Source of the DNA: Octadecabacter sp. B2R22
GTDB taxonomy: Bacteria > Pseudomonadota > Alphaproteobacteria > Rhodobacterales > Rhodobacteraceae
Assembly (NCBI RefSeq): GCF_018861045.1
Contig: NZ_JAHKQJ010000002.1
Coordinates: forward strand, 248,001-312,000
Direction: 5' to 3'
Length of the DNA stretch: 64,000 nt
Under the pieces are notes generated by a model. The model searched no databases and was not told the DNA's origin. It saw only the letters and a list, made by a program, of their open reading frames with translations. Numbering within the stretch: the first letter of the stretch is position 1; each line of letters opens with the position of its first letter. A program made the translations under genes and the position numbers. This document shows positions 27,573-36,312 of this stretch, in pieces.

Positions 27573-29834
27573 ATGACCCGCTTTGCTGCCCCTATTGCCG
27601 AACAAATCTGGGACATGAAATACCGCCTGAAAGAGGGTGATGGCACACCGATTGATGCCACCGTCGAAGACACTTGGACACGTGTCGCGAAATCCTTGGC
27701 CAGCGTTGAAAAAAAGCCGAGCGAATGGGAACCGAAGTTCTACAAAGCGCTTGAGGATTTCCGCTATCTGCCGGCTGGTCGTATCACGGCCGGGGCAGGG
27801 ACGGACCGTGCAGTGACGCTGTTCAACTGTTTTGTCATGGGTACAATCCCCGACACGATGTCGGGTATTTTCGACAACCTGCGCGAGGCGGCTTTGACGA
27901 TGCAGCAGGGCGGCGGGATCGGGTATGATTTCTCGACCATTCGCCCCAAAGGTGCTGTCGTTAAAGGTGTGGCCGCGGATGCGTCTGGCCCGCTGTCTTT
28001 CATGGATGTGTGGGACGCGATGTGCCGTACGATCATGTCCGCTGGGTCACGTCGTGGCGCTATGATGGCAACGATGCGCTGTGACCACCCTGATGTAGAA
28101 GATTTCATTACCGCCAAATCGGACGCTGCACGTCTGCGGATGTTCAATATGTCCGTCCTTGTAACGGACCCGTTCATGGAGGCCGTAAAGGCCGACCAGC
28201 CTTGGGATTTGGTCTGGGACGGTGCGACCGTGCGTACGGTGCAGGCCCGTGAATTGTGGGACAGCATCATGTCGTCCACCTACAGCCACGCCGAACCGGG
28301 TGTAATTTTCATCGACCGTATCAACGAGATGAACAACCTCAACTATGTGGAAACCATTGCCGCGACGAACCCTTGTGGGGAACAGCCTTTGCCGCCCTAT
28401 GGCGCGTGTCTGCTTGGTTCGATTAACCTTGCAAGACTGGTGCATTTCCCGTTCGAGGACGCCGCGCAGGTCAAAGAAGATGAGCTCACAGAGCTGGTCG
28501 CCACCGCCGTTCGCATGATGGACAACGTAGTTGATGCGTCAAAGTTCCCGCTCGAGGCGCAGGCCAAAGAGGCCGCAGCAAAGCGGCGGATCGGGCTTGG
28601 CGTGACAGGTCTTGCGGATGCTCTGCTTATGGTTGGTTTGCGCTATGGGTCGGAAGAAGCGGCGCGTCAGACGGAAGTCTGGATGAAAGCGATCGCACGC
28701 GCCGCGTATCTGGCGTCGGTTGACTTGGCTAAGGAAAAAGGCGCGTTCCCGTTGTTTGATGCGGACCAATATTTGGCGTCCGGCAATATGTTGCAGATGG
28801 ATGACGACGTGCGCGACGCCATTCGCGAACATGGCATTCGCAATGCCTTGCTGACCTCTGTTGCGCCGACAGGGACGATTTCGCTCTATGCGGGGAATGT
28901 GTCCAGCGGGATCGAGCCTGTGTTTGCCTATGCCTACACGCGCAAGGTCTTGCAAAAGGATGGTAGTCGCACCGAAGAAGAAGTCGTGGATTACGCCGTT
29001 AAGATGTGGCGCGACCTGCACGGCGATGTTGAATTGCCCGACTATTTCGTCAACGCGCAGACTTTGCCGGCACTAGAGCATGTCCGCATGCAGGCGGCGG
29101 CCCAGAAGTGGGTCGATAGCTCGATCTCCAAGACCATCAACGTGCCCGAAGACATTGATTTCCAGTCTTTCAAAGACGTCTACATGGAAGCATGGGACAG
29201 CGGCTGTAAGGGCTGCACAACCTACCGTCCGAATGATGTGACAGGGTCGGTTCTGTCGGTCGCTGAGGACCCAAAACCGGAAGTGATCGCTGATCAAAAT
29301 GCGGGCGATGTAATCTACATGACAGAGCCGCTTGATCGTCCAGGTGAGCTGACGGGGCAGACCTATAAGCTCAAATGGCCAGACAGCGAACACGCGATTT
29401 ACATCACAGTAAACGACATCCAGCATCAGGGCCAAAGTCGCCCGTTTGAGGTGTTCATCAATTCCAAGAACATGGAACACTTTGCTTGGACTGTCGCATT
29501 GACGCGGATGATTTCTGCCGTGTTCCGCCGCGGTGGCGACGTGAGCTTTGTTGTTGAAGAATTGAAGGCCGTGTTCGATCCGCGTGGTGGCGCATGGATG
29601 CAGGGTAAATATGTGCCGTCCATTCTCGCGGCGATCGGCGGGGTCATTGAAAAGCACATGGTTTCGACGGGCTTTTTGGCGGGCGAAGGGATGGGGCTGA
29701 AGTCAGACCCACATGCGGACGTCGTTCCAATGACACCAAAAGGCAACGCTTGCCCGAGCTGCGGTCAATACACACTACGCATGGTCGAGGGCTGTATGAC
29801 GTGCTCGGACTGCGGCCATTCAAAGTGTGGCTAG
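27573..29834 (+). CDS. nrdJ: Adenosylcobalamin-dependent ribonucleotide reductase (class II)
   Basis: A protein of 753 aa. Conserved parts of class II reductases are seen: LPAGRITAGAGTDRAVTLFNCFV (first active cysteine), AALTMQQGGGIGYDFS, the NPCGEQPLPPYGACLLGSINL block with the active-site cysteine, and SVAPTGTISLYAGNVSSGIEP. The C terminus holds a zinc-ribbon (CPSCGQ, CMTCSDCGHSKC) that probably takes part in reducing the active site. It makes deoxyribonucleotides independently of oxygen using vitamin B12. No cobalamin riboswitch is seen in the 68 bases upstream. A terminator follows at 29864. Confidence 0.95.
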   Translation: MTRFAAPIAEQIWDMKYRLKEGDGTPIDATVEDTWTRVAKSLASVEKKPSEWEPKFYKALEDFRYLPAGRITAGAGTDRAVTLFNCFVMGTIPDTMSGIFDNLREAALTMQQGGGIGYDFSTIRPKGAVVKGVAADASGPLSFMDVWDAMCRTIMSAGSRRGAMMATMRCDHPDVEDFITAKSDAARLRMFNMSVLVTDPFMEAVKADQPWDLVWDGATVRTVQARELWDSIMSSTYSHAEPGVIFIDRINEMNNLNYVETIAATNPCGEQPLPPYGACLLGSINLARLVHFPFEDAAQVKEDELTELVATAVRMMDNVVDASKFPLEAQAKEAAAKRRIGLGVTGLADALLMVGLRYGSEEAARQTEVWMKAIARAAYLASVDLAKEKGAFPLFDADQYLASGNMLQMDDDVRDAIREHGIRNALLTSVAPTGTISLYAGNVSSGIEPVFAYAYTRKVLQKDGSRTEEEVVDYAVKMWRDLHGDVELPDYFVNAQTLPALEHVRMQAAAQKWVDSSISKTINVPEDIDFQSFKDVYMEAWDSGCKGCTTYRPNDVTGSVLSVAEDPKPEVIADQNAGDVIYMTEPLDRPGELTGQTYKLKWPDSEHAIYITVNDIQHQGQSRPFEVFINSKNMEHFAWTVALTRMISAVFRRGGDVSFVVEELKAVFDPRGGAWMQGKYVPSILAAIGGVIEKHMVSTGFLAGEGMGLKSDPHADVVPMTPKGNACPSCGQYTLRMVEGCMTCSDCGHSKCG

Positions 29835-29863
29835 GCTAGACGTTTAGAAATGTTGAATGTGGG

Positions 29864-29898
29864 ACACCCCATAACTTGGCCATTATGGGGTGTTTTTT
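29864..29898 (+). terminator. Terminator of nrdJ
   Basis: An 11-bp stem (ACACCCCATAA/TTATGGGGTGT) with an 8-base loop, followed by a run of T. The right arm and T-run coincide with the outer edge of the inverted repeat proposed as the left end of the transposon. Confidence 0.85.
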
Positions 29899-29925
29899 GA
29901 CCACTCCGCACAGACCAAATGACCA
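29898..29925 (+). repeat. Left terminal inverted repeat (candidate TnsB-binding sites)
   Basis: TGACCA, 4 bases, then GCACAGACCAAATGACCA. The reverse complement of the right copy reads TGACCA, 3 bases, then GCACAGATCAAATGGCCA. The 18-base core matches at 16 positions, and the outer TGACCA box is identical. Confidence 0.65.
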
Positions 29926-30164
29926 CTGACCTTTGCAAGGTTGGTGGTTTGTCATTAATTTCAACGGCTTATAAGATATTGGGTGTTTGGTTGTTGGGGT
30001 TCGATATCCCAAATAGCCTGAATGATCTTGGGCTTGTCATACGCGCCGCTTTGTTCCCTAAATGTTCTCACAGATTCCGGAACCTTTCATATCACACAGC
30101 CCGACAGTCATTGATCGTCGGGCGGCAACGCTGGGTATTCCCCGCGTTATGAAAGGCAACCGAC

Positions 30165-31835
30165 ATGACCCAATCTCAATCCAAAATCCCGTTTCATAAT
30201 CTGACCTTCTACGACGACCTGCCCAAAATGCTTGATGTGGAGGCTCGGTTAAAGACGTTCCTCGAGACGACACGCAAAAGGGCGCAGCGGATTGAGATTG
30301 AGGCGGGTCGTTTGGCGGAGGAAGACCGGGTGTATCCGTATGGCTTGGTCGATGATGTGGACATGGGGCGCATCAAGCGTCGTGCAGTGTGGTTCCTCGA
30401 ACGCAAGCAGCTTTCAACTGGCATGCATCACCTTAGCGATGAGAACCGTGTCAGGCTTACATCCCTCAGAGGCGGGTTGCCGGTCGCCCGCGTCGCCACA
30501 GAGCACGAAGCCGACGAGATCGCGGCGGCGTTGCACGCCGAGATGCCGTGGATGTCACCCGCAACTGAAGCGGTGTGGCACGGGCTTCGTGCATCGGCGC
30601 GCGAGGGGCTGCCGGGGTTTCGTTTTTCTCCGCTCGTTTTGGTCGGTTCCCCTGGGATCGGCAAAAGCCATTGGGCGCACCACATGCTAACAAATCTTGA
30701 TTTGATGGAACTCACTGAATTTCGCCGAGAGCTTCACCGCTATCCGGAATTGTCTGGGGAAGAAGTAGAAACCGCCCGTAAAATCGCAGATGCGTTGATA
30801 CCAATGTCACCAACGCGCGTCCTAACTGGTTTAGGTGGGCACGGTGTGGCCGCGGTTTTTGACAGCGGCAAAGATGGGCCAACGGTCCTTTTTCGGGCTG
30901 AGCTTGACGCGTTACCAATTCAGGAATGTAACAACATCCAATGGTCGTCGCAGATAAGTGGAAAGAGCCACGTTTGCGGCCATGACGGCCACATGACGAT
31001 GCTGCTCGCCTTGGGGCGCATGATTTCGCGCCGACCCGTTGCGCATGGGCGTGTCGTTCTCATGTTCCAGCTCGCAGAAGAGGACGGCAGCGGCGCAAAA
31101 GCTGTTGTCGCCGATCCGGCCTATCAAGACATTCAGGCAGACTGGGCGATTGCCATTCACATCGAGCCCGGACGGCCGTTTGGATACGTCTCGACCTGTG
31201 CTGGACTGATTAACTGCGCTTCATTGGGTCTTAAGATCAAGCTTAGCGGCAAAACCGCCCATGCAGCCGACCCCGAAGATGGCGTTTCTCCGGCACAGGC
31301 TGTTGCCGAGTTGATCCCTGCGCTGGATGCTATGGGGCAAGGCGGATCGTTGGATGAAAAATTTAAACTGGTGACGATTGCCCACGTGAAAATAGGCGAA
31401 CCATCATTTGGCGTTGCACCGGGTGAAGCAGAGGTTTTCGCCACGTTGCGCACAGCGGGCGACGACGGCATGGACCGTCTCGAAACGATGGCGCGCACTC
31501 TTGCTATTTCGGTTGCAGAAAAATTCGGACTGATTGTGGATTTTGAGGTGTGCGATAATTTCGCAGCTTCAATCAATGATCCAGAGGCTTACGCCGTGGC
31601 GACAAAGGCCATGGATGCAATCGATATCGCTTATGGTGACGCGGGTGTTCCCATGCGCGCCTCAGAAGACTTTGGCGTGTTTGGATGGAACGCCAAGGCC
31701 GCAATGCTATGCTTGGGACCAGGCGAAGATTATGCTGCGCTGCACAATCCGGACTACGATTTCCCCGATGATTTGATCCCCATCGGAAGCGCCATCTTTG
31801 AACGTATCGCGCGGGATTTGCTGGGAACAGCTTAG
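30165..31835 (+). CDS. Chimera: truncated AAA ATPase N terminus fused to M20 amidohydrolase
   Basis: One uninterrupted frame of 556 aa joins two unrelated parts. Residues 1-173 look like the N-terminal half of an AAA ATPase and stop just after Walker A (VLVGSPGIGKSHWAHHM); no Walker B, sensor or arginine finger follows. From about residue 174 (a Met at 30684, another at 30705) a complete M20D amidohydrolase begins: FRRELHRYPELSGEE, metal ligands in HVCGHDGHMTM, the catalytic pair AEEDGSG, and LHNPDYDFPDD near the end. M20D enzymes cut amide bonds of N-acyl amino acids or similar. The start at 30165 has an AAAGG ribosome site, whereas neither internal Met has one, so the hydrolase may be made as a fusion. 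Confidence 0.8.
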   Translation: MTQSQSKIPFHNLTFYDDLPKMLDVEARLKTFLETTRKRAQRIEIEAGRLAEEDRVYPYGLVDDVDMGRIKRRAVWFLERKQLSTGMHHLSDENRVRLTSLRGGLPVARVATEHEADEIAAALHAEMPWMSPATEAVWHGLRASAREGLPGFRFSPLVLVGSPGIGKSHWAHHMLTNLDLMELTEFRRELHRYPELSGEEVETARKIADALIPMSPTRVLTGLGGHGVAAVFDSGKDGPTVLFRAELDALPIQECNNIQWSSQISGKSHVCGHDGHMTMLLALGRMISRRPVAHGRVVLMFQLAEEDGSGAKAVVADPAYQDIQADWAIAIHIEPGRPFGYVSTCAGLINCASLGLKIKLSGKTAHAADPEDGVSPAQAVAELIPALDAMGQGGSLDEKFKLVTIAHVKIGEPSFGVAPGEAEVFATLRTAGDDGMDRLETMARTLAISVAEKFGLIVDFEVCDNFAASINDPEAYAVATKAMDAIDIAYGDAGVPMRASEDFGVFGWNAKAAMLCLGPGEDYAALHNPDYDFPDDLIPIGSAIFERIARDLLGTA

Positions 31836-31905
31836 CCCTGTTTCAAGTTAAGCTGACCCATAAGCCCTACGGGACTACCCCCTCACGTCGATGATCAACA
31901 TTGGT

Positions 31906-32505
31906 TCAAAGCGCCTGAAGCATTTTCTGGATTGCGACCATTCCAGGGTCATCCATGCCGATAGTTTTATCCCCAAAAATGCGCGCGCGGCCGATTCTGT
32001 TGGGCTTGTCCCGGAACGAGTACAACGCATCTGTTGCGGCCTCCACGGATGCACTGAGAACAGTGTCGGGCCTGTCCAGTTCGGTACAGGCCCGACGGAT
32101 GGCCTCAAGGGAATCGAGTATCGTTTTGTCACCCAGACTTGCCCCGCCTCTTTCCATCATTGCATCGATTGCAGTGCCTATAAGATCACTAAGCCGAGAC
32201 CACGGGATGGTGTCTTCACCCTTGGTTTGTTTCGCAACAGCCATGAGGGAAATGCCCATCAACGTGCCGAACGAGGACCCTGACACCTTTGTCATGGCTT
32301 TAGCGGCTTCCATACAAGCGCGACCAAAATCATCCGGAAGGTCATCTGCGATTGCGGCCATGTTGTTAAAACCGTTGACCATTGTGACGCCGAGGTCACC
32401 GTCGCCAAGTTTGGCGTCCAGTTCGTTCAGTAAGTCGCCCATAGCGTCCACGTCTTTTTGGATGGCGCGGATCGCGTGGCGCAGGTGGTTGCTTGTCAGA
32501 CCCAT
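31906..32505 (-). CDS. dhaL: DhaL-type kinase subunit (Dak2 domain)
   Basis: A protein of 199 aa, all-helical Dak2/DhaL fold. The nucleotide-binding aspartates are in LDAKLGDGDLGVTMVNG, followed by KVSGSSFGTLMG and the GDKTILDSL motif with GGASLGDKT. DhaL binds ADP/ATP and phosphorylates the substrate held covalently by DhaK. It lies 3 bases after dhaK in the same direction. No DhaM or PTS component is nearby, so it probably uses ATP directly. Confidence 0.88.
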   Translation of the reverse strand: MGLTSNHLRHAIRAIQKDVDAMGDLLNELDAKLGDGDLGVTMVNGFNNMAAIADDLPDDFGRACMEAAKAMTKVSGSSFGTLMGISLMAVAKQTKGEDTIPWSRLSDLIGTAIDAMMERGGASLGDKTILDSLEAIRRACTELDRPDTVLSASVEAATDALYSFRDKPNRIGRARIFGDKTIGMDDPGMVAIQKMLQAL

Positions 32506-32508
32506 GAT

Positions 32509-33504
32509 TTACCCTTTCCAGAACGGATTGGTTGCAGGCGCGGCAAGTAGTTTTTGCAGGTCATCATCCAGCTTCATCACCGTGATCGACGCGCCAGCCA
32601 TTTCCATGGACGTGGCGTAGTTGCCGACCAAGGGCTGGACCAGATCAATGCCTTTTCCCTTCAGGATCGACTGGGCCGCGCGAAACAAGATATACAGTTC
32701 CTCGTTCGGCGTGGCCCCAAGGCCATTGACCAGCATCGAAACCTTGTCCCCCGTTTTGAGTTCAAGCTCGGGCAAGACATGATCCATCAATTCCGCCACA
32801 AGGGCATCCGCAGGCATCAATTTGGTGCGCGACACACCCGGTTCTCCGTGAATCCCCATACCGATTTCCATCTCGTCGTCGGCGATTTCAAACGTCGGCT
32901 TGCCCGCTTGCGGTACAACACAGGACCCAAGCGCAACACCGATAGAACGACAGCTGTCAGCGGCCTTTTGCGTCGCCGCCACCACAGCGGCAAGATCGCG
33001 GCCTTCGGCTGCGGCGGCCCCGGCGATCTTGACCACATAAACCAGCCCCGCGACTCCGCGTCGTTTTTCAGCTTTGTCTGCTGACGCACTCGCGACGTCA
33101 TCGGACACAATGACCTGCTGCGCGGTGATATCTTCCATTTCCGCCATTTCGCAGGCCATAGCAAAGTTCATCTTGTCGCCGCCGTAGTTGCCCACAACGC
33201 AAACAACGCCGTTGCCATCATCGGCGTGCGTGATCGCTTCAAGCATCGGGTTCATATCCGGTGAGGCAAAGACATCACCAACAGCGCAGGCATCCAATAG
33301 CCCATCGCCTACGTAGCCCGCAAAAATCGGCAGGTGGCCGAAACCACCCCCCGACACCACAGCGACGCGCCCTGTGCTGGGCGTCGTCTTGCGCAACATG
33401 CGGCCGGTCTCTCCGTCCACTTTGAACACGTCTGGGTGCGCCAACTGCAACCCATCCAGCACTTCATCAACGTAGTTAACAGCTTCGTTCATCAGCTTCT
33501 TCAT
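32509..33504 (-). CDS. dhaK: DhaK-type kinase subunit (dihydroxyacetone or other keto-sugar)
   Basis: A protein of 331 aa with the Dak1 domain. MGIHGEPGV contains the histidine that forms the hemiaminal with the substrate, and GGGFGHLPIFAGYVGDGLLDA is the phosphate-side loop. True dihydroxyacetone kinases normally read GGGSGHEP here; the FGHLP version occurs in paralogues that act on other keto-sugars such as erythrulose, so the substrate is open. The start at 33504 has an AAGG site; an upstream extension to 33537 is less likely. A 17-base dyad resembling the IclR boxes at 36120 and 36268 overlaps its leader. Confidence 0.85.
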   Translation of the reverse strand: MKKLMNEAVNYVDEVLDGLQLAHPDVFKVDGETGRMLRKTTPSTGRVAVVSGGGFGHLPIFAGYVGDGLLDACAVGDVFASPDMNPMLEAITHADDGNGVVCVVGNYGGDKMNFAMACEMAEMEDITAQQVIVSDDVASASADKAEKRRGVAGLVYVVKIAGAAAAEGRDLAAVVAATQKAADSCRSIGVALGSCVVPQAGKPTFEIADDEMEIGMGIHGEPGVSRTKLMPADALVAELMDHVLPELELKTGDKVSMLVNGLGATPNEELYILFRAAQSILKGKGIDLVQPLVGNYATSMEMAGASITVMKLDDDLQKLLAAPATNPFWKG

Positions 33505-33518
33505 GGGGGCGCCCTTCA

Positions 33519-33535
33519 GTTCTGGAATATAAAAC
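33519..33535. promoter_or_regulatory. Putative IclR-type box before dhaK (weak copy)
   Basis: GTTCTGGAATATAAAAC has the same length and dyad ends as the boxes at 36120 and 36268 (about 11 of 17 positions shared in the best orientation). It lies 15 bases upstream of the dhaK start and close to the divergent iclR gene. Confidence 0.35.
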
Positions 33536-33563
33536 AAAAGTATCTTAATTCAGAATTTCAGTT

Positions 33564-34415
33564 GTGAGCAACCCACCTTTGCATCAGCGGCCAAGTTTCT
33601 TTCGCAATCACTTGTTCCGAATGACGAAACAAAATACGAACCAGAGCATGCAAAGCTCAATTGTCGCCAAAATCCTGAAACTTCTAACGCTCATCAGTGA
33701 AGCACCAAAACCGCTGACGTTTTCGGAAATCGTTGCCGCGAGCGAGATGAACAAGAGCACGATCCACCGTCTTTTGGGGATCTGCATACAGGAACAGATG
33801 GTACAGTTTGATAAACAGCGCAAAGCTTACCTGTTAGGTTCCAAGATGTTCGACCTCGTGCGAAATGCCTATAGCGGCTACGACATTCAAGTGATTGCTT
33901 TGGACGAAATGCTGCGTCTGCAAGACCTGTTTGATGGCAACGTGACGATCGGCGTGCCGAGCGGTTTGGAGATTGTTTATCTGCGGGTTCTTGAAGCACG
34001 ATCATCAACGCGGTCAGTGCAGCAACCTGGAATGCGCGAACCGTTCCACTGTTCAGCGTCCGGTAAGGCAATCTTTGCCTACCTGCCGGAAAAATTGGTG
34101 GATGCGAAATTGGCTGGGCATGAATTCAAGCGCTTCACGGAACGCACACTTACAAATGCGGGCGCGTTCAAAGAGGCACTTCAAGACGTGCGCAAAGCAG
34201 GCTACGCGCAGAATGACCGCGAGGAGTATGATTACTTTGCGGGCATTTCGGCCCCGATTTTCAACTATCTCGGAGAACCGATTGCCGTACTCAACATCTG
34301 GTGCGTAGAGGCCCAGCACCCGATGTCTGAAATGGTTGGTTGGGCAGACGAATTGATGGCATCAGCGGCCCGCGTGACGCAATTGATCGGTGGGGTGAAG
34401 CCGGATTTAGGCTGA
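33564..34415 (+). CDS. IclR-family transcriptional regulator
   Basis: A protein of 283 aa from the first start, or 264 aa from the ATG at 33621. The N-terminal winged helix reads ILKLLTLISEAPKPLTFSEIVAASEMNKSTIHRLL. The C-terminal IclR effector domain has LEIVYLRVLEA, REPFHCSASGKAIFAYLP and YDYFAGISAPIFN. It is divergent from dhaKL and lies inside module A, so it probably controls this cluster in response to a catabolic effector. Near-identical 17-bp dyads upstream of two other units in the module fit a local regulon. Confidence 0.88.
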   Translation: MSNPPLHQRPSFFRNHLFRMTKQNTNQSMQSSIVAKILKLLTLISEAPKPLTFSEIVAASEMNKSTIHRLLGICIQEQMVQFDKQRKAYLLGSKMFDLVRNAYSGYDIQVIALDEMLRLQDLFDGNVTIGVPSGLEIVYLRVLEARSSTRSVQQPGMREPFHCSASGKAIFAYLPEKLVDAKLAGHEFKRFTERTLTNAGAFKEALQDVRKAGYAQNDREEYDYFAGISAPIFNYLGEPIAVLNIWCVEAQHPMSEMVGWADELMASAARVTQLIGGVKPDLG

Positions 34416-34423
34416 ATACCCGT

Positions 34424-34768
34424 TTAGACTGCGCAGATGAAGAATTGCTTTTTGACGAACGTCTCGACGGTCCACTCGGTCTGCAACCCTTCGTCCAGAA
34501 CAAAGCCATCCCCTGCCGCTACGGTCACAGATTGCCCGTCTGACGTTTTGATCACAGCGCTGCCTTCAAGGATGTAGCAGTATTCAACGATGCCGTCGTA
34601 AGATGCGCGAAACACCCCTGCCGAGCTTTCCCAGATACCTGATTTCAAAGTGTCGCTCTGGCCCGAATACATCAGTTCGACGAACTGTTTCGGCGTCCCA
34701 CTGATTGTGTCGTCTGTGACATCCTTTTCGGTCCGTGGCGGTGTGTGTTCGCTGAATAACGTAATCAT
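34424..34768 (-). CDS. Cupin-domain protein
   Basis: A protein of 114 aa with a single cupin fold: GVFRASYDGIVEYCYILEGSAVI followed by AAGDGFVLDEGLQTEWTVE. It resembles the cupin_3 group ((S)-ureidoglycine aminohydrolase-like). The metal-binding histidines of canonical cupins are mostly absent, so a sensory or isomerase-like role is as likely as catalysis. The start at 34768 has an AAAGGA ribosome site. It follows the oxidoreductase gene by 22 bases in the same direction. Confidence 0.75.
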   Translation of the reverse strand: MITLFSEHTPPRTEKDVTDDTISGTPKQFVELMYSGQSDTLKSGIWESSAGVFRASYDGIVEYCYILEGSAVIKTSDGQSVTVAAGDGFVLDEGLQTEWTVETFVKKQFFICAV

Positions 34769-34790
34769 GATATCGTCCTTTTGATCATAC

Positions 34791-36101
34791 CTAACGGCCA
34801 AGAATTCTATCCATCCCGTCGCGCAGCGTCATGGCGGGCGCAGCAAGGGGCAGAAGTTTCGATGTGACACCGTGAAATGGAATAGGTTTGACGGGACTGA
34901 CGGGGAACGGCAATTCATCATCGCGGCCACCCAGTGCTTTATGCACCAGACTGCGCGCCATCACGGACGTCATTGCGATACCACGACCACTAAATCCAAG
35001 GCCCGCCAGAACACCGGGCTGGGGTTCATGCAAATGGGGCATCATTTCGGGCGTCACGCCAATTCGGCCTGACCACGAGGTTTCAATTTCGGTTTCGCCC
35101 AGTTGCGGGAACACTGTGGTCAGCCCGCGTTGCAACCGTTTCAACCCACCCAATGTTTCCATTTTTTCGGGGTCGCTGCCAACACAGCCGAAAATCAGGC
35201 GGTGATCGCGGTCATAGCGGCCAAAATAGATCGCACGGCGGCTGTCGGAAATGGTGACGCCATTGGGCAGCACCGACTTTCGCAAATTGTCGCTCAGCGG
35301 TTCCGTGACCAACGCCACGCTGACCATCGGATAAAGCGTTTTGCGCAAGCCCTTTTGTAGATCATCCGTATAGGCATTGGTGGTCAAGATTACCTTCCCT
35401 GCCAAAACCGAACCCGTGGGTGTGGTGACCTGCCACTTGTCCCCGACCTGCTCCATGGACTGCACAGGCGCGTTTTCATAAAGTTTCGCACCGAACTGTT
35501 GCGCCGTGCGGGCAAATCCGCGCGTTAAGGACAGGGGCTGGACGTGGCCGCCCTTGGGGTGGAACAACGCGAAAGTATACGCCTCTGATCCACAGCGCCG
35601 CGCGACCTCTGCGTCTTCAAGGATTTCAATTTGCCCACCAGCTGCGTTCCAGCCTTCGGACAGCGCTCGCAAGGATCGTGCTTGGGACGGGCAATGCGCG
35701 GCTTGAACCCAGCCGTTTTGCTGCGCGTCACATTCAATCTCGTAATTGCGGATGTCATCAAACAAATCGTCGGCGCACGAGAGCGTTGTGGCGACAAGCC
35801 GTTCTGCAACGCCGCCGCCAAGACGTTGCGCCAGATCATCCGGCGTCGCCCGCCAGATCGGGTTGCACTGCCCGCCACTGCGCCCTGACGCCCCCCAACC
35901 AATTTCCTTTGCCTCAAGCAAAGCAACGCTCGCGCCGCTTTGCGCCAGACCAAGGGCGGTGCGCGTGCCAGTCAAACCGCCACCAATGACAACGAAGTCC
36001 ACCGATACCTGACCCTCCAGCCGCAGCGCCAGTGGTTTTGGCGTCGCGGTGCGCGCCCAATGGATGACATCAATGTTCTCAGGGGCCGGTGACTTTGCCA
36101 T
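34791..36101 (-). CDS. FAD-dependent amine oxidase, PuuB/DAO family
   Basis: A protein of 436 aa. Rossmann motif VDFVVIGGGLTGTRTALGLA at residues 28-50, followed by EIGWGASGRSGGQCNP, which is typical of gamma-glutamylputrescine oxidase-like enzymes, and a C-terminal GLGFSGRGIAMTSVMARSL. It would oxidatively deaminate a primary or secondary amine. The start at 36101 (MAKSPAPEN) has GGAG 9 bases upstream; the Met five codons earlier overlaps that site. A 17-base box at 36120 lies in its leader. Cotranscribed with the cupin gene. Confidence 0.85.
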   Translation of the reverse strand: MAKSPAPENIDVIHWARTATPKPLALRLEGQVSVDFVVIGGGLTGTRTALGLAQSGASVALLEAKEIGWGASGRSGGQCNPIWRATPDDLAQRLGGGVAERLVATTLSCADDLFDDIRNYEIECDAQQNGWVQAAHCPSQARSLRALSEGWNAAGGQIEILEDAEVARRCGSEAYTFALFHPKGGHVQPLSLTRGFARTAQQFGAKLYENAPVQSMEQVGDKWQVTTPTGSVLAGKVILTTNAYTDDLQKGLRKTLYPMVSVALVTEPLSDNLRKSVLPNGVTISDSRRAIYFGRYDRDHRLIFGCVGSDPEKMETLGGLKRLQRGLTTVFPQLGETEIETSWSGRIGVTPEMMPHLHEPQPGVLAGLGFSGRGIAMTSVMARSLVHKALGGRDDELPFPVSPVKPIPFHGVTSKLLPLAAPAMTLRDGMDRILGR

Positions 36102-36119
36102 CTGATGATACTCCAAATT

Positions 36120-36136
36120 GTTTCGTAATTAGGAAC
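36120..36136. promoter_or_regulatory. Putative IclR-type box before the amine oxidase
   Basis: GTTTCGTAATTAGGAAC, a 17-base imperfect dyad 18 bases upstream of the oxidase start. It is identical at 15 of 17 positions to the box at 36268 on the other side of the same divergent region. Confidence 0.6.
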
Positions 36137-36220
36137 TAAAATTCCACATAAAGAAACATAGGGTCAGTGCCAGAGGCGGTCAATACGTTTCGACGCAGTC
36201 CGCGACCTGAGAGAAATGAT

Positions 36221-36250
36221 TTGACCTGCGCTCGATTCTCTCACTAATCT
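36221..36250 (+). promoter_or_regulatory. Promoter of the binding-protein gene at 36313
   Basis: TTGACC (36221-36226), an 18-base spacer and TAATCT (36245-36250). Transcription would start near 36257, placing the box at 36268 just inside the transcript, a good position for a repressor. Confidence 0.5.
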
Positions 36251-36267
36251 TGCTATGCAAAATACAT

Positions 36268-36284
36268 GTTTCGTAATATGGAAC
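36268..36284. promoter_or_regulatory. Putative IclR-type box before the binding-protein gene
   Basis: GTTTCGTAATATGGAAC. It is nearly the same sequence as the box at 36120 and lies 28 bases before the start codon. Confidence 0.6.
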
Positions 36285-36312
36285 AATCGAACTGCACCAA
36301 TAGGAGAACGAC

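Larger units (their letters stand above)
29835..30164. other. Intergenic region after nrdJ, 330 bases, no gene
   Basis: It holds the nrdJ terminator, the left inverted repeat of the element, and a perfect 7-bp dyad (GCCCGAC at 30099-30105, GTCGGGC at 30117-30123) about 40 bases before the next start codon. A short open frame at 29919-30152 has no ribosome site or recognisable sequence. No RNA gene was recognised. Confidence 0.5.

Noticed and set aside
29960-30025. A T-arm-like hairpin (TGGGG, TTCGATA, TCCCA) suggesting a tRNA fragment or attachment site
   Set aside because: No acceptor, D or anticodon arms fit at the right distances, so it is not a tRNA gene and too short to call a fragment.
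29919-30152. Open frame of 77 codons after nrdJ
   Set aside because: No ribosome site, overlaps the inverted repeat, and the sequence resembles no protein.
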